Shown here in pieces: positions 23,852-32,900 of a stretch of 64,000 nucleotides of DNA. The notes under the pieces were generated by a model. The model worked only from the letters and a program-made list of their open reading frames with translations. It made no database searches and had not been told where the DNA came from. Source of the stretch: Anaerolineae bacterium (GTDB lineage: Bacteria; Chloroflexota; Anaerolineae; Promineifilales; Promineifilaceae); assembly GCA_020848035.1 (NCBI GenBank), contig JADLAX010000007.1:37577-101576 (forward strand). The letters run 5' to 3'. How positions within the stretch are numbered: the stretch's first letter is position 1; every line of letters starts with the position of its first letter. The position numbers and the translations under genes are program-made.

Positions 23852-24219
23852 TGGAAAAAGAAACGGCATTCAATATGGGGTATGACGATTACCCAGACTA
23901 TGCAGCAAGCCAATTCGAGCCAGGCTCATCGTTGGCCAACTTTTACAGCACAGGTTGGGCCACGGCCCGGATGCACGAGAGCCCGGCTTGTTATTACAAA
24001 TCGGACAGTTACCCCTATGGCGATCGGCAGCCGTACAAGGTGCGGATGTTGGCAACTGTTCAAAGCGACTTGCCTTACATGACTTTGGCAGAAACGGCCG
24101 TGCAGGGGGAAGTGTATGAGGTTTATACCAACTCTCATGGGGCACTCTCTGTTTATCTGCCTTGTGGCGAGAAGCTGGGGGTTAAGCCAGGTGGGTTCGA
24201 GATTGTTGAGTGGTATTAG
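23848..24219 (+). CDS. Hypothetical protein
   Basis: A 123-residue protein with AAGGAGATCC before tandem ATG codons. Residues 65-120 form an SH3-like barrel pattern (GEVYEVYTNSHGALSVYLPCG). No catalytic residues recognised. Coupled to the preceding gene by overlap. Confidence 0.6.
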   Translation: MMEKETAFNMGYDDYPDYAASQFEPGSSLANFYSTGWATARMHESPACYYKSDSYPYGDRQPYKVRMLATVQSDLPYMTLAETAVQGEVYEVYTNSHGALSVYLPCGEKLGVKPGGFEIVEWY

Positions 24220-24227
24220 GGGTAAAT

Positions 24228-24458
24228 ATGAGCCAGCAATATCAGAACATGTGGGAAAGAGATCACAGGCTGCTTTTTGAGGCTTACGTCTGGTTCTACG
24301 TATTTTGCGTGCTTTTTCCTGCTCACCGGTTGACTATCAAGCTCTACTTCCGGTGGAAGCGTAGGATGTTGCGCTTTGAAGCACAGTGGGGCCGCCCATG
24401 GGACTTTCGCTCGGCGCATGCTCATGCTCACGAGCTAATCTCTGATGTGACAATTTAA
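24228..24458 (+). CDS. Small hypothetical protein with a hydrophobic segment
   Basis: A 76-residue protein. AYVWFYVFCVLFPAHRLTI is hydrophobic enough for a membrane segment but is flanked by many charged and aromatic residues. His-rich end (SAHAHAHEL). Function unknown. Confidence 0.5.
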   Translation: MSQQYQNMWERDHRLLFEAYVWFYVFCVLFPAHRLTIKLYFRWKRRMLRFEAQWGRPWDFRSAHAHAHELISDVTI

Positions 24459-24482
24459 AAGGTGAATTTATGGAGGAAAATC

Positions 24483-25091
24483 ATGGACGTACCGTTGATT
24501 GAAATGAACCGCGAGGAGGCCCTCGCCAAGATTGATGCTTACGCGGCTCAGCTGCGCCGCCGGGCAGATGAGGAGTATTCAGCGGCCGTGGCGGGATACC
24601 GTGCTTTGGCTGATGGCAAGCAACTACTGAACTTGACCGACGCCATTAACCACGCGGGCCTGGGCGATGACGGCCGTCCCCGACTGGCCATTGCGCGAGC
24701 GGACAGACGGCAGGTGAAAGTGGAGGCTCGGAGTTGGGGTGCTTCCCGTGGCCAGGTACTTTTTGATGCTACCGCGAGGAACTTCCACCAGTGGAGTTAT
24801 ATGGGCAGTTTGGTTATCTCGATCCGCTGGCGCGCACCAGAAATCGAAATGAGAACGGGATATGCAATCGTCCCGATGGTACCGGCGGATGTCCGGCCCA
24901 ACCGGGGGCAGATGCGTGACTACTTCATTCTGTGGGAAGTAGAGCAGTGGGCAGATAACCGGATACGCGTTGAGCCGGATAAGGACCCATACTTATTGAC
25001 GCACCTCGCCGGTGACCTGTATGTGGTTGAGGCTGAATGGGATTTGACGCCGCTGGAGCGGGCGATCATGAGCGGGCGACGTGATGCTTGA
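24483..25091 (+). CDS. Hypothetical protein
   Basis: A 202-residue protein; the start at 24483 is chosen for the strong GGAGGAAAATC before it. The N-terminal 40 residues form an amphipathic helix, possibly a coiled coil. The rest is beta-rich with no motif I recognise. It overlaps the following gene. Confidence 0.6.
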   Translation: MDVPLIEMNREEALAKIDAYAAQLRRRADEEYSAAVAGYRALADGKQLLNLTDAINHAGLGDDGRPRLAIARADRRQVKVEARSWGASRGQVLFDATARNFHQWSYMGSLVISIRWRAPEIEMRTGYAIVPMVPADVRPNRGQMRDYFILWEVEQWADNRIRVEPDKDPYLLTHLAGDLYVVEAEWDLTPLERAIMSGRRDA

Positions 25092-25359
25092 GTTGAATGG
25101 TTATCAAGTTGTTTTTTGTGAGCTAACGGACACGGTGGACGCGATAACTGTTAAGCGGACTTTTCGCCCTGGTGTGCGCAAGGGGAAACGGGCTGGACAG
25201 TTGACCAAGGTTTACGTGTTGGCGAAGTCGTACCAGGTGCCAAGTGCGAGTTGCTTCCTGGTAAACGGCCATATCGTCATTCACCCGGCTATATGGGCGC
25301 AGGTAGAGGCTGAGTTGGAGAAGCTCGATGCTCCTCAGATGTCTTACGGGTGGATGTGA
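25084..25359 (+). CDS. Small hypothetical protein
   Basis: A 91-residue protein with ATG at 25084 (GTG at 25081 is an alternative). Beta-rich with basic segments (FRPGVRKGKRAGQ). It sits immediately before the helicase and overlaps it by ten bases, suggesting a partner role. Not recognised. Confidence 0.55.
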   Translation: MLELNGYQVVFCELTDTVDAITVKRTFRPGVRKGKRAGQLTKVYVLAKSYQVPSASCFLVNGHIVIHPAIWAQVEAELEKLDAPQMSYGWM

Positions 25360-26972
25360 GTTTTTTTGAGAATGACGGTTTCGGACAGTTTCGTGGAGGA
25401 TGCACTTTGAGGCTGCGTAAGTGGCAGGAAGAGGCTTTGGGAGTTTATCACCAGGCATTGGCCGAGGGGAGACGGTCTTTGCTTTGGGAGGCGACCCCTG
25501 GCGCTGGCAAGACGACGGCGGCCGTGACAGTGGCAGTGGATCAGCTCGGGCGCGGCTGTCGTCGGATTGTTGTTGTGGTGCCCACACGCCATCTTAAGCG
25601 TCAGTGGGCCAGCTCGGCGACGCGACTGGGGGTGCAGCTGGACAGCGAGTTTGGCGGTGCCCTCACACGCGATTTCAATGGGGTGGCTTTGACGTACCAG
25701 CAACTGGCCAGCGATCCGGACTTCTTTGAGGATTTTTGCCGTGGCGCGACGCTCATCCTGGACGAGGTGCACCACGCGGGTGATGGGCTGCAATGGGGAA
25801 CGGCCGTGAACCAGGTGGCCCAGGATGCGGCGTTTGTGCTGGCTCTGACGGGCACGGCCTTCCGCACGGATGATTGCCAGATTCCGTTCCTCCAGTACAA
25901 GGATGGGGCCAGCGTGCCCGATTACCGCTACTCCTACAGCCAGGCTTTGGCGGATGGGATTTGCCGCCCGGCGGCGTTTTGCACCTATGGCGGACACGTG
26001 GTTTGGGAGCAGGAAGACGACACGATCCAGACCAGCTTCAACGATTACGCCTTTGACTACCCAGCGCGGCGGCTGCGCGTGGCGCTGCACCCGGGCAGTG
26101 GGTGGATTCAGAAGATGCTCCTCGATGCTCACGAAATGTTGATGGACGTGCGGCGGCAGCACCCTGACGCGGGGGCTCTGCTGGTGGCCCACAATCAAGA
26201 GAATGCCCAGGCGCTGGCGGCGGCACTGCAAGAGCTGACCGGCCGGACGCCAGTGGTGGCGTTGTCTGATGACGCGGGGGCATCGAAGCGGATTCAGGCA
26301 TTTACCAGCAGCAGTGATGAATGGATTGTGGCCTGCAATATGGTGAGTGAGGGGGTTGACATTCCCCGGCTGCGCGTGGGTGTGTATGCGACGACGGTAA
26401 CGACGAAGCTGTACTTCCGGCAGTTCCTGGGGCGGATTACGCGGCGGACGCCTCGGCCGGGTGGGGCGCAAGTGGGGTATTGCTACATGCCTGCGGATCT
26501 GCGCATTACGCACTTGGCCAGGGAGGTGGAGCAGGAGCAGTTGCATTATGTGACGGGGTTGGGGCCGGTGGAAAAGCTGCCGTCAACGGGCGAATTTGAG
26601 ATGGTGCGCACAGAGTTGAAGCCGGTGGGTGGGGCGAATCAGTTGGACGGGGTGATTGTGAACGGCCGTCAACTCTCGCTCTTTGGTGGGGTGGGGGAGG
26701 CGGTGTCTGTGGGCCAGCTCCAGGCGGCAGTGGAAGCGGAGGTAAACGGCCGTTTTGCCGCGCCGGAGCCGGTGACGACGTTGAGCGAGGATAAGGAGGA
26801 GCTGCGGAAGGAAATTAAGCGGCTGGCCGGACTCTATCATCACAATGCTGGTGTGTCGTTTCGGGAGATTTACGGCCGTTTGAACAGCTTGCAGAAGGTG
26901 AATGGCCAGGAGAAATGCACGGTAGGCCAGCTCCAGGAGAGAGTGAGGTTTTTAGAACGATGGATAAGGTAA
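25350..26972 (+). CDS. Superfamily 2 DNA helicase (DEVH box)
   Basis: A 540-residue helicase. Motif I is ATPGAGKTT near residue 47, motif II is LDEVHH, motif III is LTGTAF, and motif VI is QFLGRITRRT. The RecA-like domains are followed by a C-terminal region with a coil-like segment. The start is a GTG. It resembles phage helicases used in replication or recombination of the UvsW/RecG-like class. Neighbouring nuclease and regulator genes suggest a DNA-processing operon. Confidence 0.85.
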   Translation: MDVSFFENDGFGQFRGGCTLRLRKWQEEALGVYHQALAEGRRSLLWEATPGAGKTTAAVTVAVDQLGRGCRRIVVVVPTRHLKRQWASSATRLGVQLDSEFGGALTRDFNGVALTYQQLASDPDFFEDFCRGATLILDEVHHAGDGLQWGTAVNQVAQDAAFVLALTGTAFRTDDCQIPFLQYKDGASVPDYRYSYSQALADGICRPAAFCTYGGHVVWEQEDDTIQTSFNDYAFDYPARRLRVALHPGSGWIQKMLLDAHEMLMDVRRQHPDAGALLVAHNQENAQALAAALQELTGRTPVVALSDDAGASKRIQAFTSSSDEWIVACNMVSEGVDIPRLRVGVYATTVTTKLYFRQFLGRITRRTPRPGGAQVGYCYMPADLRITHLAREVEQEQLHYVTGLGPVEKLPSTGEFEMVRTELKPVGGANQLDGVIVNGRQLSLFGGVGEAVSVGQLQAAVEAEVNGRFAAPEPVTTLSEDKEELRKEIKRLAGLYHHNAGVSFREIYGRLNSLQKVNGQEKCTVGQLQERVRFLERWIR

Positions 26973-27784
26973 AGAGAATTTGTATTCCCTGGGATGTTGA
27001 GAGCTTAACTTATTTGCAATCTCATCTGGGATACAAATCTAACAAGAAGATTGCGGAACACTTAGGGCGTTCGGAATCTGCCGTGCGGCACAAAGCCGCA
27101 GAACTGAAAGTCGCGCACCCTTTGCAGAGTCCGAATTATTTGTCAATGGCGAACGTGGCCAAGATGTTGGGGATTTCCTGGAATAGCCTCAGGAAGTTGA
27201 TGAACAAGACGGCATTCCCTTGGATAACCCTGTATCAGAAAAACGATGCCAGGCGGATGATTCATATTCAACAGCTGCAAATGTGGCTTACGGATCCGAT
27301 GAATTGGGTTTACTTCCCGGTTGAGACGGTAACCGACCCTCGTCTGGCGTCAATCATAAAAAAGGTGAGCCGGGAGTGGGGTGATGAGTGGATACCGGTC
27401 ACAGAGGCGGCAAGGATACGTTGTGTAAGCCCACACCTCATTTACTTTTACATTTATGAGGGGAAGCTACCTGCTTATCAGTTCGGCAAATGGGCTACCT
27501 GGAAGATATTGAGAAGTGTCGCCGAGAATGTTCCATTTGGGCGCGATTCGGTAGTCGCCATCTACTGCCTGGGGTGCAAACAGCTTGTTGAGATTAGTGG
27601 AACACTGTATCCAAAGCTGCTGTTTGGGGATGACATGGTAGTGGTACCCGTGCGCATCAAGATACCTTGCCCGTTTTGTGGTAGGGGCCGCAAAGGCCCG
27701 TGTGTGGTCAATGCCCACTTGATTGAATTTCCCCCAGCGTTGCAAGGGATGAACGCCAGCAGCAGAGGTGGGATTGGTGGCTGA
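26960..27784 (+). CDS. Helix-turn-helix protein with C-terminal zinc-binding region
   Basis: A 274-residue paralogue of the protein at 17798. Both share an N-terminal Myb/GcrA-like motif (IAEHLGRSESAVRHKAAEL), a WLTDPMNWVYFPVE segment and a second helix-turn-helix. This copy adds about 70 residues with CLGCKQLV and CPFCGRGRKGPC, a likely zinc ribbon. Probably a DNA-binding regulator specific to the element. Confidence 0.65.
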   Translation: MDKVKRICIPWDVESLTYLQSHLGYKSNKKIAEHLGRSESAVRHKAAELKVAHPLQSPNYLSMANVAKMLGISWNSLRKLMNKTAFPWITLYQKNDARRMIHIQQLQMWLTDPMNWVYFPVETVTDPRLASIIKKVSREWGDEWIPVTEAARIRCVSPHLIYFYIYEGKLPAYQFGKWATWKILRSVAENVPFGRDSVVAIYCLGCKQLVEISGTLYPKLLFGDDMVVVPVRIKIPCPFCGRGRKGPCVVNAHLIEFPPALQGMNASSRGGIGG

Positions 27785-28001
27785 AAAGCAAGAGATCAAG
27801 ACAAGAATCTTTACGGTTGAGATACCGGAGGATTGGGACTACGAAACTTATCATGGTTTTGCAAGTGCTGTTTATCAGATACCCCTCGAAGAGCGGCATC
27901 GCGCAACGGAGTTGACGCTGTGCGAAGCGGGGAAAGCCGTGGATGGCGTTCGCCAGATACAGATAAAGGCCACGTTTGACGAGTCGCAATGGAGCAAGTA
28001 A
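27768..28001 (+). CDS. Small hypothetical protein
   Basis: A 77-residue protein starting at GTG 27768 or 27777. It is acidic, with a single alpha/beta pattern (EIPEDWDYETYHGFASAVY). Overlaps both neighbours, which supports translation. Function unknown. Confidence 0.5.
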   Translation: MGLVAEKQEIKTRIFTVEIPEDWDYETYHGFASAVYQIPLEERHRATELTLCEAGKAVDGVRQIQIKATFDESQWSK

Positions 28002-28516
28002 TGCGGTTAGATGATTTTCAGGAACATATGGATTTGGAAGATTATTTAGCGGTGTTGGAGAAGCAGAAGCAGACGGCCGTTTCGGCCGGGAAGAAGCGTG
28101 GGCGCAGCAAAGGGCGCGATTGGGCGGGGGAGCTGCTGATCCAGTTGCGCGGCGCCGGGCTACCAGAGCCAGAGCCGGAGTATCTTTTTCATCCCCAGCG
28201 GCGCTGGCGCCTGGATTACGTTTGGGTACCGGTTGGCCTGGCGGTAGAGGTGGATGGGGGCATTCACGGCCGTCCGGTTGTGTGCCACAACTGCCACCAG
28301 ACGGTGAAGCGGCAGTTGAAGGACGGCCGTATGGTTGTGGTCCGCGAAGGCGGACGGCACAACACTGGGTCTGGGTTTGAGGCCGACCGTGAGAAGTGGG
28401 CGGAGGCGGCGATCTACGGGTGGACGGTGGTTGGGGTAACGGGTGGGATGATTGAGGACGGCCGTGCGCTGGACCTTGTTGTTAGAGCTTATGAAAGATT
28501 AGCGAAGGAGGCATGA
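27989..28516 (+). CDS. PD-(D/E)XK-like nuclease
   Basis: A 175-residue protein. RRWRLDYVWVPVGLAVEVDG contains the Asp and Glu of a restriction-like fold, followed by RHNTGSGFEADREKWAEAAIYGW, the second half of the pattern in DUF559/Vsr-like phage nucleases. A CHNC pair is inserted between them. Likely a DNA endonuclease in recombination or structure resolution; it lies close to the helicase. Confidence 0.65.
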   Translation: MEQVMRLDDFQEHMDLEDYLAVLEKQKQTAVSAGKKRGRSKGRDWAGELLIQLRGAGLPEPEPEYLFHPQRRWRLDYVWVPVGLAVEVDGGIHGRPVVCHNCHQTVKRQLKDGRMVVVREGGRHNTGSGFEADREKWAEAAIYGWTVVGVTGGMIEDGRALDLVVRAYERLAKEA

Positions 28517-29418
28517 TGAAAAACGAAGATGCAGAAGTACAGAAGGTTTATGATGAGTATTGGAAGCGCATTGTTGAGCCCGGCGGCGTGCTTGATTTTG
28601 AGCAGGTTAAGAAGGAGCTGTTTGACTTCCACGTGATGATTCAGGAAGTGCCAAAGGTGTACGATGCTGTGACCGGCGGTAAGTTCTCCAAACATCTGAC
28701 GCGGGCAGAGGTGATCATTGATGCGGCTGAAGCGCATTACAAAGATTGGTATGCTGAAGATGAGCCAGACGATCTTCCCCTTGCCCCGCAAACGCGCCAG
28801 CAGCAAACAGCGGCAGAAGGGTGGAATGTTGCGGGCAATGAGTCGCTCGGGCGGCTTGAGGAGCGCATTGCTAGCGGTGAGCTGAAAAGCTTGAAGCACG
28901 ATCCGGTCTTTTGGGCTGAGCGGCAGGCGGAGGTCCGGCGAAACTTGCAGCCTGGGCAGCCATGTGAACCTGGATGTGCCCATCATGTGACACATCCTTG
29001 TGAAAGATGCGGCCGTTACCAGGCGGGATTGGTGGACGGCCCGCTAGAACTGGCAAATGGGCCAATTAGTTACCATGTAGTGTCTGAACCTTTGGAAACC
29101 CGCGAAGGGTGGGAAAACGTAGTTGCTAACCCAGTAGTATTTTCCAACATGGCTCCACGCGAAGCGAAGCAGATACTGGAGTTGGTTGGCGAATGCTTGT
29201 CACGCTCTGGTTATTCTGTTGAGCTGATTTTGAAGGCAATTAAGGCTACTCCACATTTGCAACCTTTGATAAGAATTGCAGAGCGGGCAGAAGATGCTGG
29301 TGACACCGACATCGAATGCCCGTTTTGCGGGGTGGTTGGAGATAAGAATCATCTGCGGGATTGCCTGGTGACAGAAGCGCGCAAAGTCTTGGTGCAGGTA
29401 AAGGCGGCGACACAATGA
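28513..29418 (+). CDS. Hypothetical protein with Cys clusters
   Basis: A 301-residue protein (two adjacent ATG codons at 28513/28516). The N-terminal 80 residues are a helical domain of a kind often seen in small phage proteins (VYDEYWKRIVEPGGVLDFEQ). The middle has C-x3-C and CERCGRY, and the C-terminus CPFCGVVGDKNHLRDC, a treble-clef-like zinc site. Function unknown. Confidence 0.6.
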   Translation: MMKNEDAEVQKVYDEYWKRIVEPGGVLDFEQVKKELFDFHVMIQEVPKVYDAVTGGKFSKHLTRAEVIIDAAEAHYKDWYAEDEPDDLPLAPQTRQQQTAAEGWNVAGNESLGRLEERIASGELKSLKHDPVFWAERQAEVRRNLQPGQPCEPGCAHHVTHPCERCGRYQAGLVDGPLELANGPISYHVVSEPLETREGWENVVANPVVFSNMAPREAKQILELVGECLSRSGYSVELILKAIKATPHLQPLIRIAERAEDAGDTDIECPFCGVVGDKNHLRDCLVTEARKVLVQVKAATQ

Positions 29419-29648
29419 AGCATGTGTATTGTGAAGGATGTGGCGAAAAGCTTGAGGCGCGTTTTGTGTTCAGCCATCATGACAGGAGCAATGGTAAGCC
29501 TTTGTACAACAAGCACTGGGTTTGCCCGAAGCGGCATTGGTACAATTTTTTCCTTCATGATTCCGTGTTGGTAACCGGTGGTAGCTTTGGAACAGCGATG
29601 GAGTATTTCACTGAAGATCAGGTGAAAAACGAGGCGGCGGCGAAATGA
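29415..29648 (+). CDS. Small Cys-containing hypothetical protein
   Basis: A 77-residue protein whose ATG overlaps the previous stop. CEGCGEKL and WVCPKRHWY give a possible three-Cys/His metal site. Overlaps the next gene by four bases. Confidence 0.55.
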   Translation: MKHVYCEGCGEKLEARFVFSHHDRSNGKPLYNKHWVCPKRHWYNFFLHDSVLVTGGSFGTAMEYFTEDQVKNEAAAK

Positions 29649-29893
29649 CGGTTTACGTGGACGATGCAAAGAACCCGTACGGCCGTATGAAGATGTCTCA
29701 TATGATCGCCGACTCGCTGGATGAGTTGCACCGAATGGCTACGAAGATCGGCATTCAGCGACAGCATTTTCAGGACAAGGATATCCCTCACTACGATGTG
29801 TGCCAGAGTAAGAAAAAGCTGGCAATGCAGCTGGGAGCAAAGGAAGTGTCCAGCCGGGAGCTGGTGAAAATTGCTAGAGGTGGACCCTGTTGA
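29645..29893 (+). CDS. DUF4031-like protein
   Basis: An 82-residue protein matching the DUF4031 pattern: MTVYVDDAKNPYGRMKMSHM at the start, ELHRMATKIG, then PHYDVCQSKKKLAMQLGAKEV. The family is widespread in phages and actinobacteria and its role is not established. It is the last gene before the promoter of the giant methylase-helicase. Confidence 0.75.
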   Translation: MTVYVDDAKNPYGRMKMSHMIADSLDELHRMATKIGIQRQHFQDKDIPHYDVCQSKKKLAMQLGAKEVSSRELVKIARGGPC

Positions 29894-29901
29894 AATTCGC
29901 C

Positions 29902-29930
29902 TTTACATCGGTTTTTGTCTGCGCTAGGAT
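29902..29930 (+). promoter_or_regulatory. Shared-type promoter for the methylase-helicase
   Basis: TTTACA and TAGGAT are 17 bp apart, followed by CAAAG as in the other family members and by the shared start block ACGGAGGTTAGACCAAATG at 29984. No CCTGTCAACC repeats are seen upstream, so this one may be constitutive. Confidence 0.6.
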
Positions 29931-29999
29931 CAAAGTTTGGGTGCATTATCACCCGCCACAATTCTATAAGCTGATTTGTTTCAACGGAGGTTAGACCAA

Positions 30000-32900
30000 A
30001 TGTCCCAGAAACAACCAGCCACCCTGTTTGATCTTTTCGCGCCTGCGCCGGAGGCTCCGGTGGAAGTGAACCAGGTAGACAGGGCGGCCAACTACCGTAT
30101 TCCGCTCACGGACGATCTCGTCATCGGGTCGGCCAAAGATCGGGTAGACCACAACATCCGCTGCATCCAGCTTCTGTATCAGCTGGAGCGGGAAGGGCGA
30201 GAAGCAAAGCCCGAAGAGAAATGGGCGCTGACGCGCTACGCCGCTTTTGGCGGTGCCGCCCAGGCGCTCGACCCACGGGATAGCAAGTGGAGCAAGCCGT
30301 GGGAAAAGATACAGGAACTGCTCACCCCTGATGATTTGGAGAGCGTCCGCTCTTCAACCCCCTACGCCTTTTTTACACCCCCGTATGTGGTCCGCGCCAT
30401 GTGGGACGCTCTGGCCTATCTGGGCTTTGAGGGTGGCCACGTGCTTGAGCCTGCGATGGGAACAGGCATCTTCTGGGGCGCGATGCCCCTGGATCTGGCT
30501 CTTGGCTCGATGCTGACCGGCGTAGAGATGGACGGCATCAGCGCTCGCATTGCCAAGCTGCTGTACCCCGCCAGTGACATCATTATCAAGCGCCTGCAGC
30601 GGGCGAATTTGCCAGAAGAATCCTTTGACGTGGTGATTGGCAACGTGCCCTTTGGCCAGGCTCCAGTGAATGATAGCAGCTTACCCGGCTACCTGACCGA
30701 CAGCATTCATACCTATTTCGTGGCCAAGGCGCTGCGGCTGGTCCGGCCGGGCGGGTTGGTGGCCGTGTTGGTAAGCCGCTACTTCATGGACAGCAAAGGC
30801 AGCCAGGCGCGCGAACGGCTGGCCCAAACGGCAAAGCTGCTGGCGGCCGTGCGGCTGCCCAACGATACGTTTAAGGCGCTGGCAGGCACCGAGGCGCTAG
30901 CCGACTTGCTCATCTTCCAACGAACGGGCGAGCCAGACAACAATCCCGATTGGATTGAGACGCAGCTGGTGGAGCTGAATGACCCCATTAAAGACGAGGC
31001 TCACCAGGTCCGGCTAAACGGCCGTTTTGCCACCAATCCCGCGCTGATGTTGGGCATCCCGCTCATCACCAGCAGCGCCCACGGGCCGACCTTTGATCTC
31101 CACAGCGATGACAAGCAACCGCTGCACCGCCGACTGCCTGATACGCTTCGTCAAATCTTGCCAGCCAACCCCGTTTACAGTGGTGAGCCCATTGTCTACC
31201 AGCCGCCGGCGCAGGTTGATGAAGGTATCCAGGAAGGCGCTTACTTCTTTGGCAGCGACGGCCGTTTGCTGCAAAACCAGAATGGCGTCGAGACGGTGGT
31301 GCAGGGGGCCAAAACCACTATTGCCCGGATTGCCGGTATGGTGAAAGTGCGTGACGCCGCCCGCATTCTGTTAGAAAAGAACCTGGAAGGGCCAGACGTT
31401 GACCTGAAACCCTACCAACAGGCGCTCATGTGGGAGTATCAGCTATTTGTGGCCCGGCATGGCTTCCTCAACAACAATGCCAACCGGGCAGCGTTCAACG
31501 ACGATCCGGACGCGCCGTTCCTGCGAGCGATGGAACTGTACGATGAGGAAACGGCCGTCGGCAAACCGGCCAGCATCTTCTTCAAACGCACGATCAACGA
31601 TGCTCAGCCACCGGAGAGCGTAGATACCGCCCAGGAAGCGTTGGCCCTCTCTCTGAACCTATACGGCCACATCAACTGGGGCTACATGGAAGGGCTGACC
31701 GGACGTTCCTTCGACGAGCTTTTCGATGAGCTTGAAGGGGATGTGTACCAGGCTCCAGACGGCCGTTGGGTGACCGCCTCCGAATACCTCTCCGGCAACA
31801 TCCGCGAGAAGCTGGCCGAGGCTGAAGCGGCGGCGCAGGCGGACGCCTTCTACGAAATGAACGTCCAGGCGCTGCGCCAGGTGCTACCTGACGAGGTGCC
31901 CGCAGAGGCCATCATCGTTAATCTGGGCGCGGGCTGGATTCCGCCCGAATATGTTTCGCAGTTCCTCACCGAAATGCTCGATGAGCACAGCACGGTCAAC
32001 AACCTGGATGTGCCCGGTCATGTGTACGAATATGCGCCTCGGGATTGGGAGCGGGTGAAGGTTTCCTACATCGAAAGCATGGCGGATTGGCGTGTGGATG
32101 GCGGCAAGGAATATGGTGTACTTGCGACTGCCACGTGGGGGACCAGTAGGGCAGGGGCAATTGGCCTGGCTACTCATGCGCTCAACGGCAGCGTTCCGAC
32201 AGTGTATGACACGTTCTACGATGGCCAGGTCGAGAAGCGCATTCTGAACCATCAAGAAACGCTGGCCGCCCGCGAGAAGCTGGACAAGATTCAGAAGGCG
32301 TTTAGTCGGTGGCTGTGGCTGGATGCTGGGCGCACCGAGTACCTGGCCCGCATTTATAACGAACGGTTCAACAGCTACGTGCCGCGCACCTACGATGGCA
32401 GCCACCTGACGTTTCCGGGGATTGGCGTGGACATGCCGGAGCTGCGAGCTCACCAGAAAAACACCGCCTGGCGCATCATGCAGGGCGGTAATGTGCTGAC
32501 CTGGCATATTGTAGGTTCTGGTAAAACGTTCATGATGATTGTGGCCAGCATGGAGATGCGGCGGCTGGGCCTGCGCAGCAAGATTATGCATGCAGTGCCC
32601 AATCACCTGCTGGAGCAGTACGCGACTGCCTTTTACCGGGCTTACCCGGGCGCGAAACTGCTGCTGGTGAACAGCAAAGGATTGTCCAAGCAGCGCCGTG
32701 CCGAGACACTGGCCCGGATTGCTACCGGGGATTGGGATGCGGTCATCATCACGCATAGTGCGTTCGGCCGAATACCTGTTGACGATGAGACTTTTGGCGA
32801 TTTCATCAATCGGCAGATCGAGGTCCTCGATGACTTTCTGTGGACGCTGGACAAAAATGACCCTGACGAGCGGCTGAGCATTAAGGAAATCCAAAAGCAT

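Noticed and set aside
25344..26546. 400-codon minus-strand ORF
   Set aside because: Antisense to the SF2 helicase, whose motifs are intact; the reverse product is His/Arg/Pro-rich without fold pattern.
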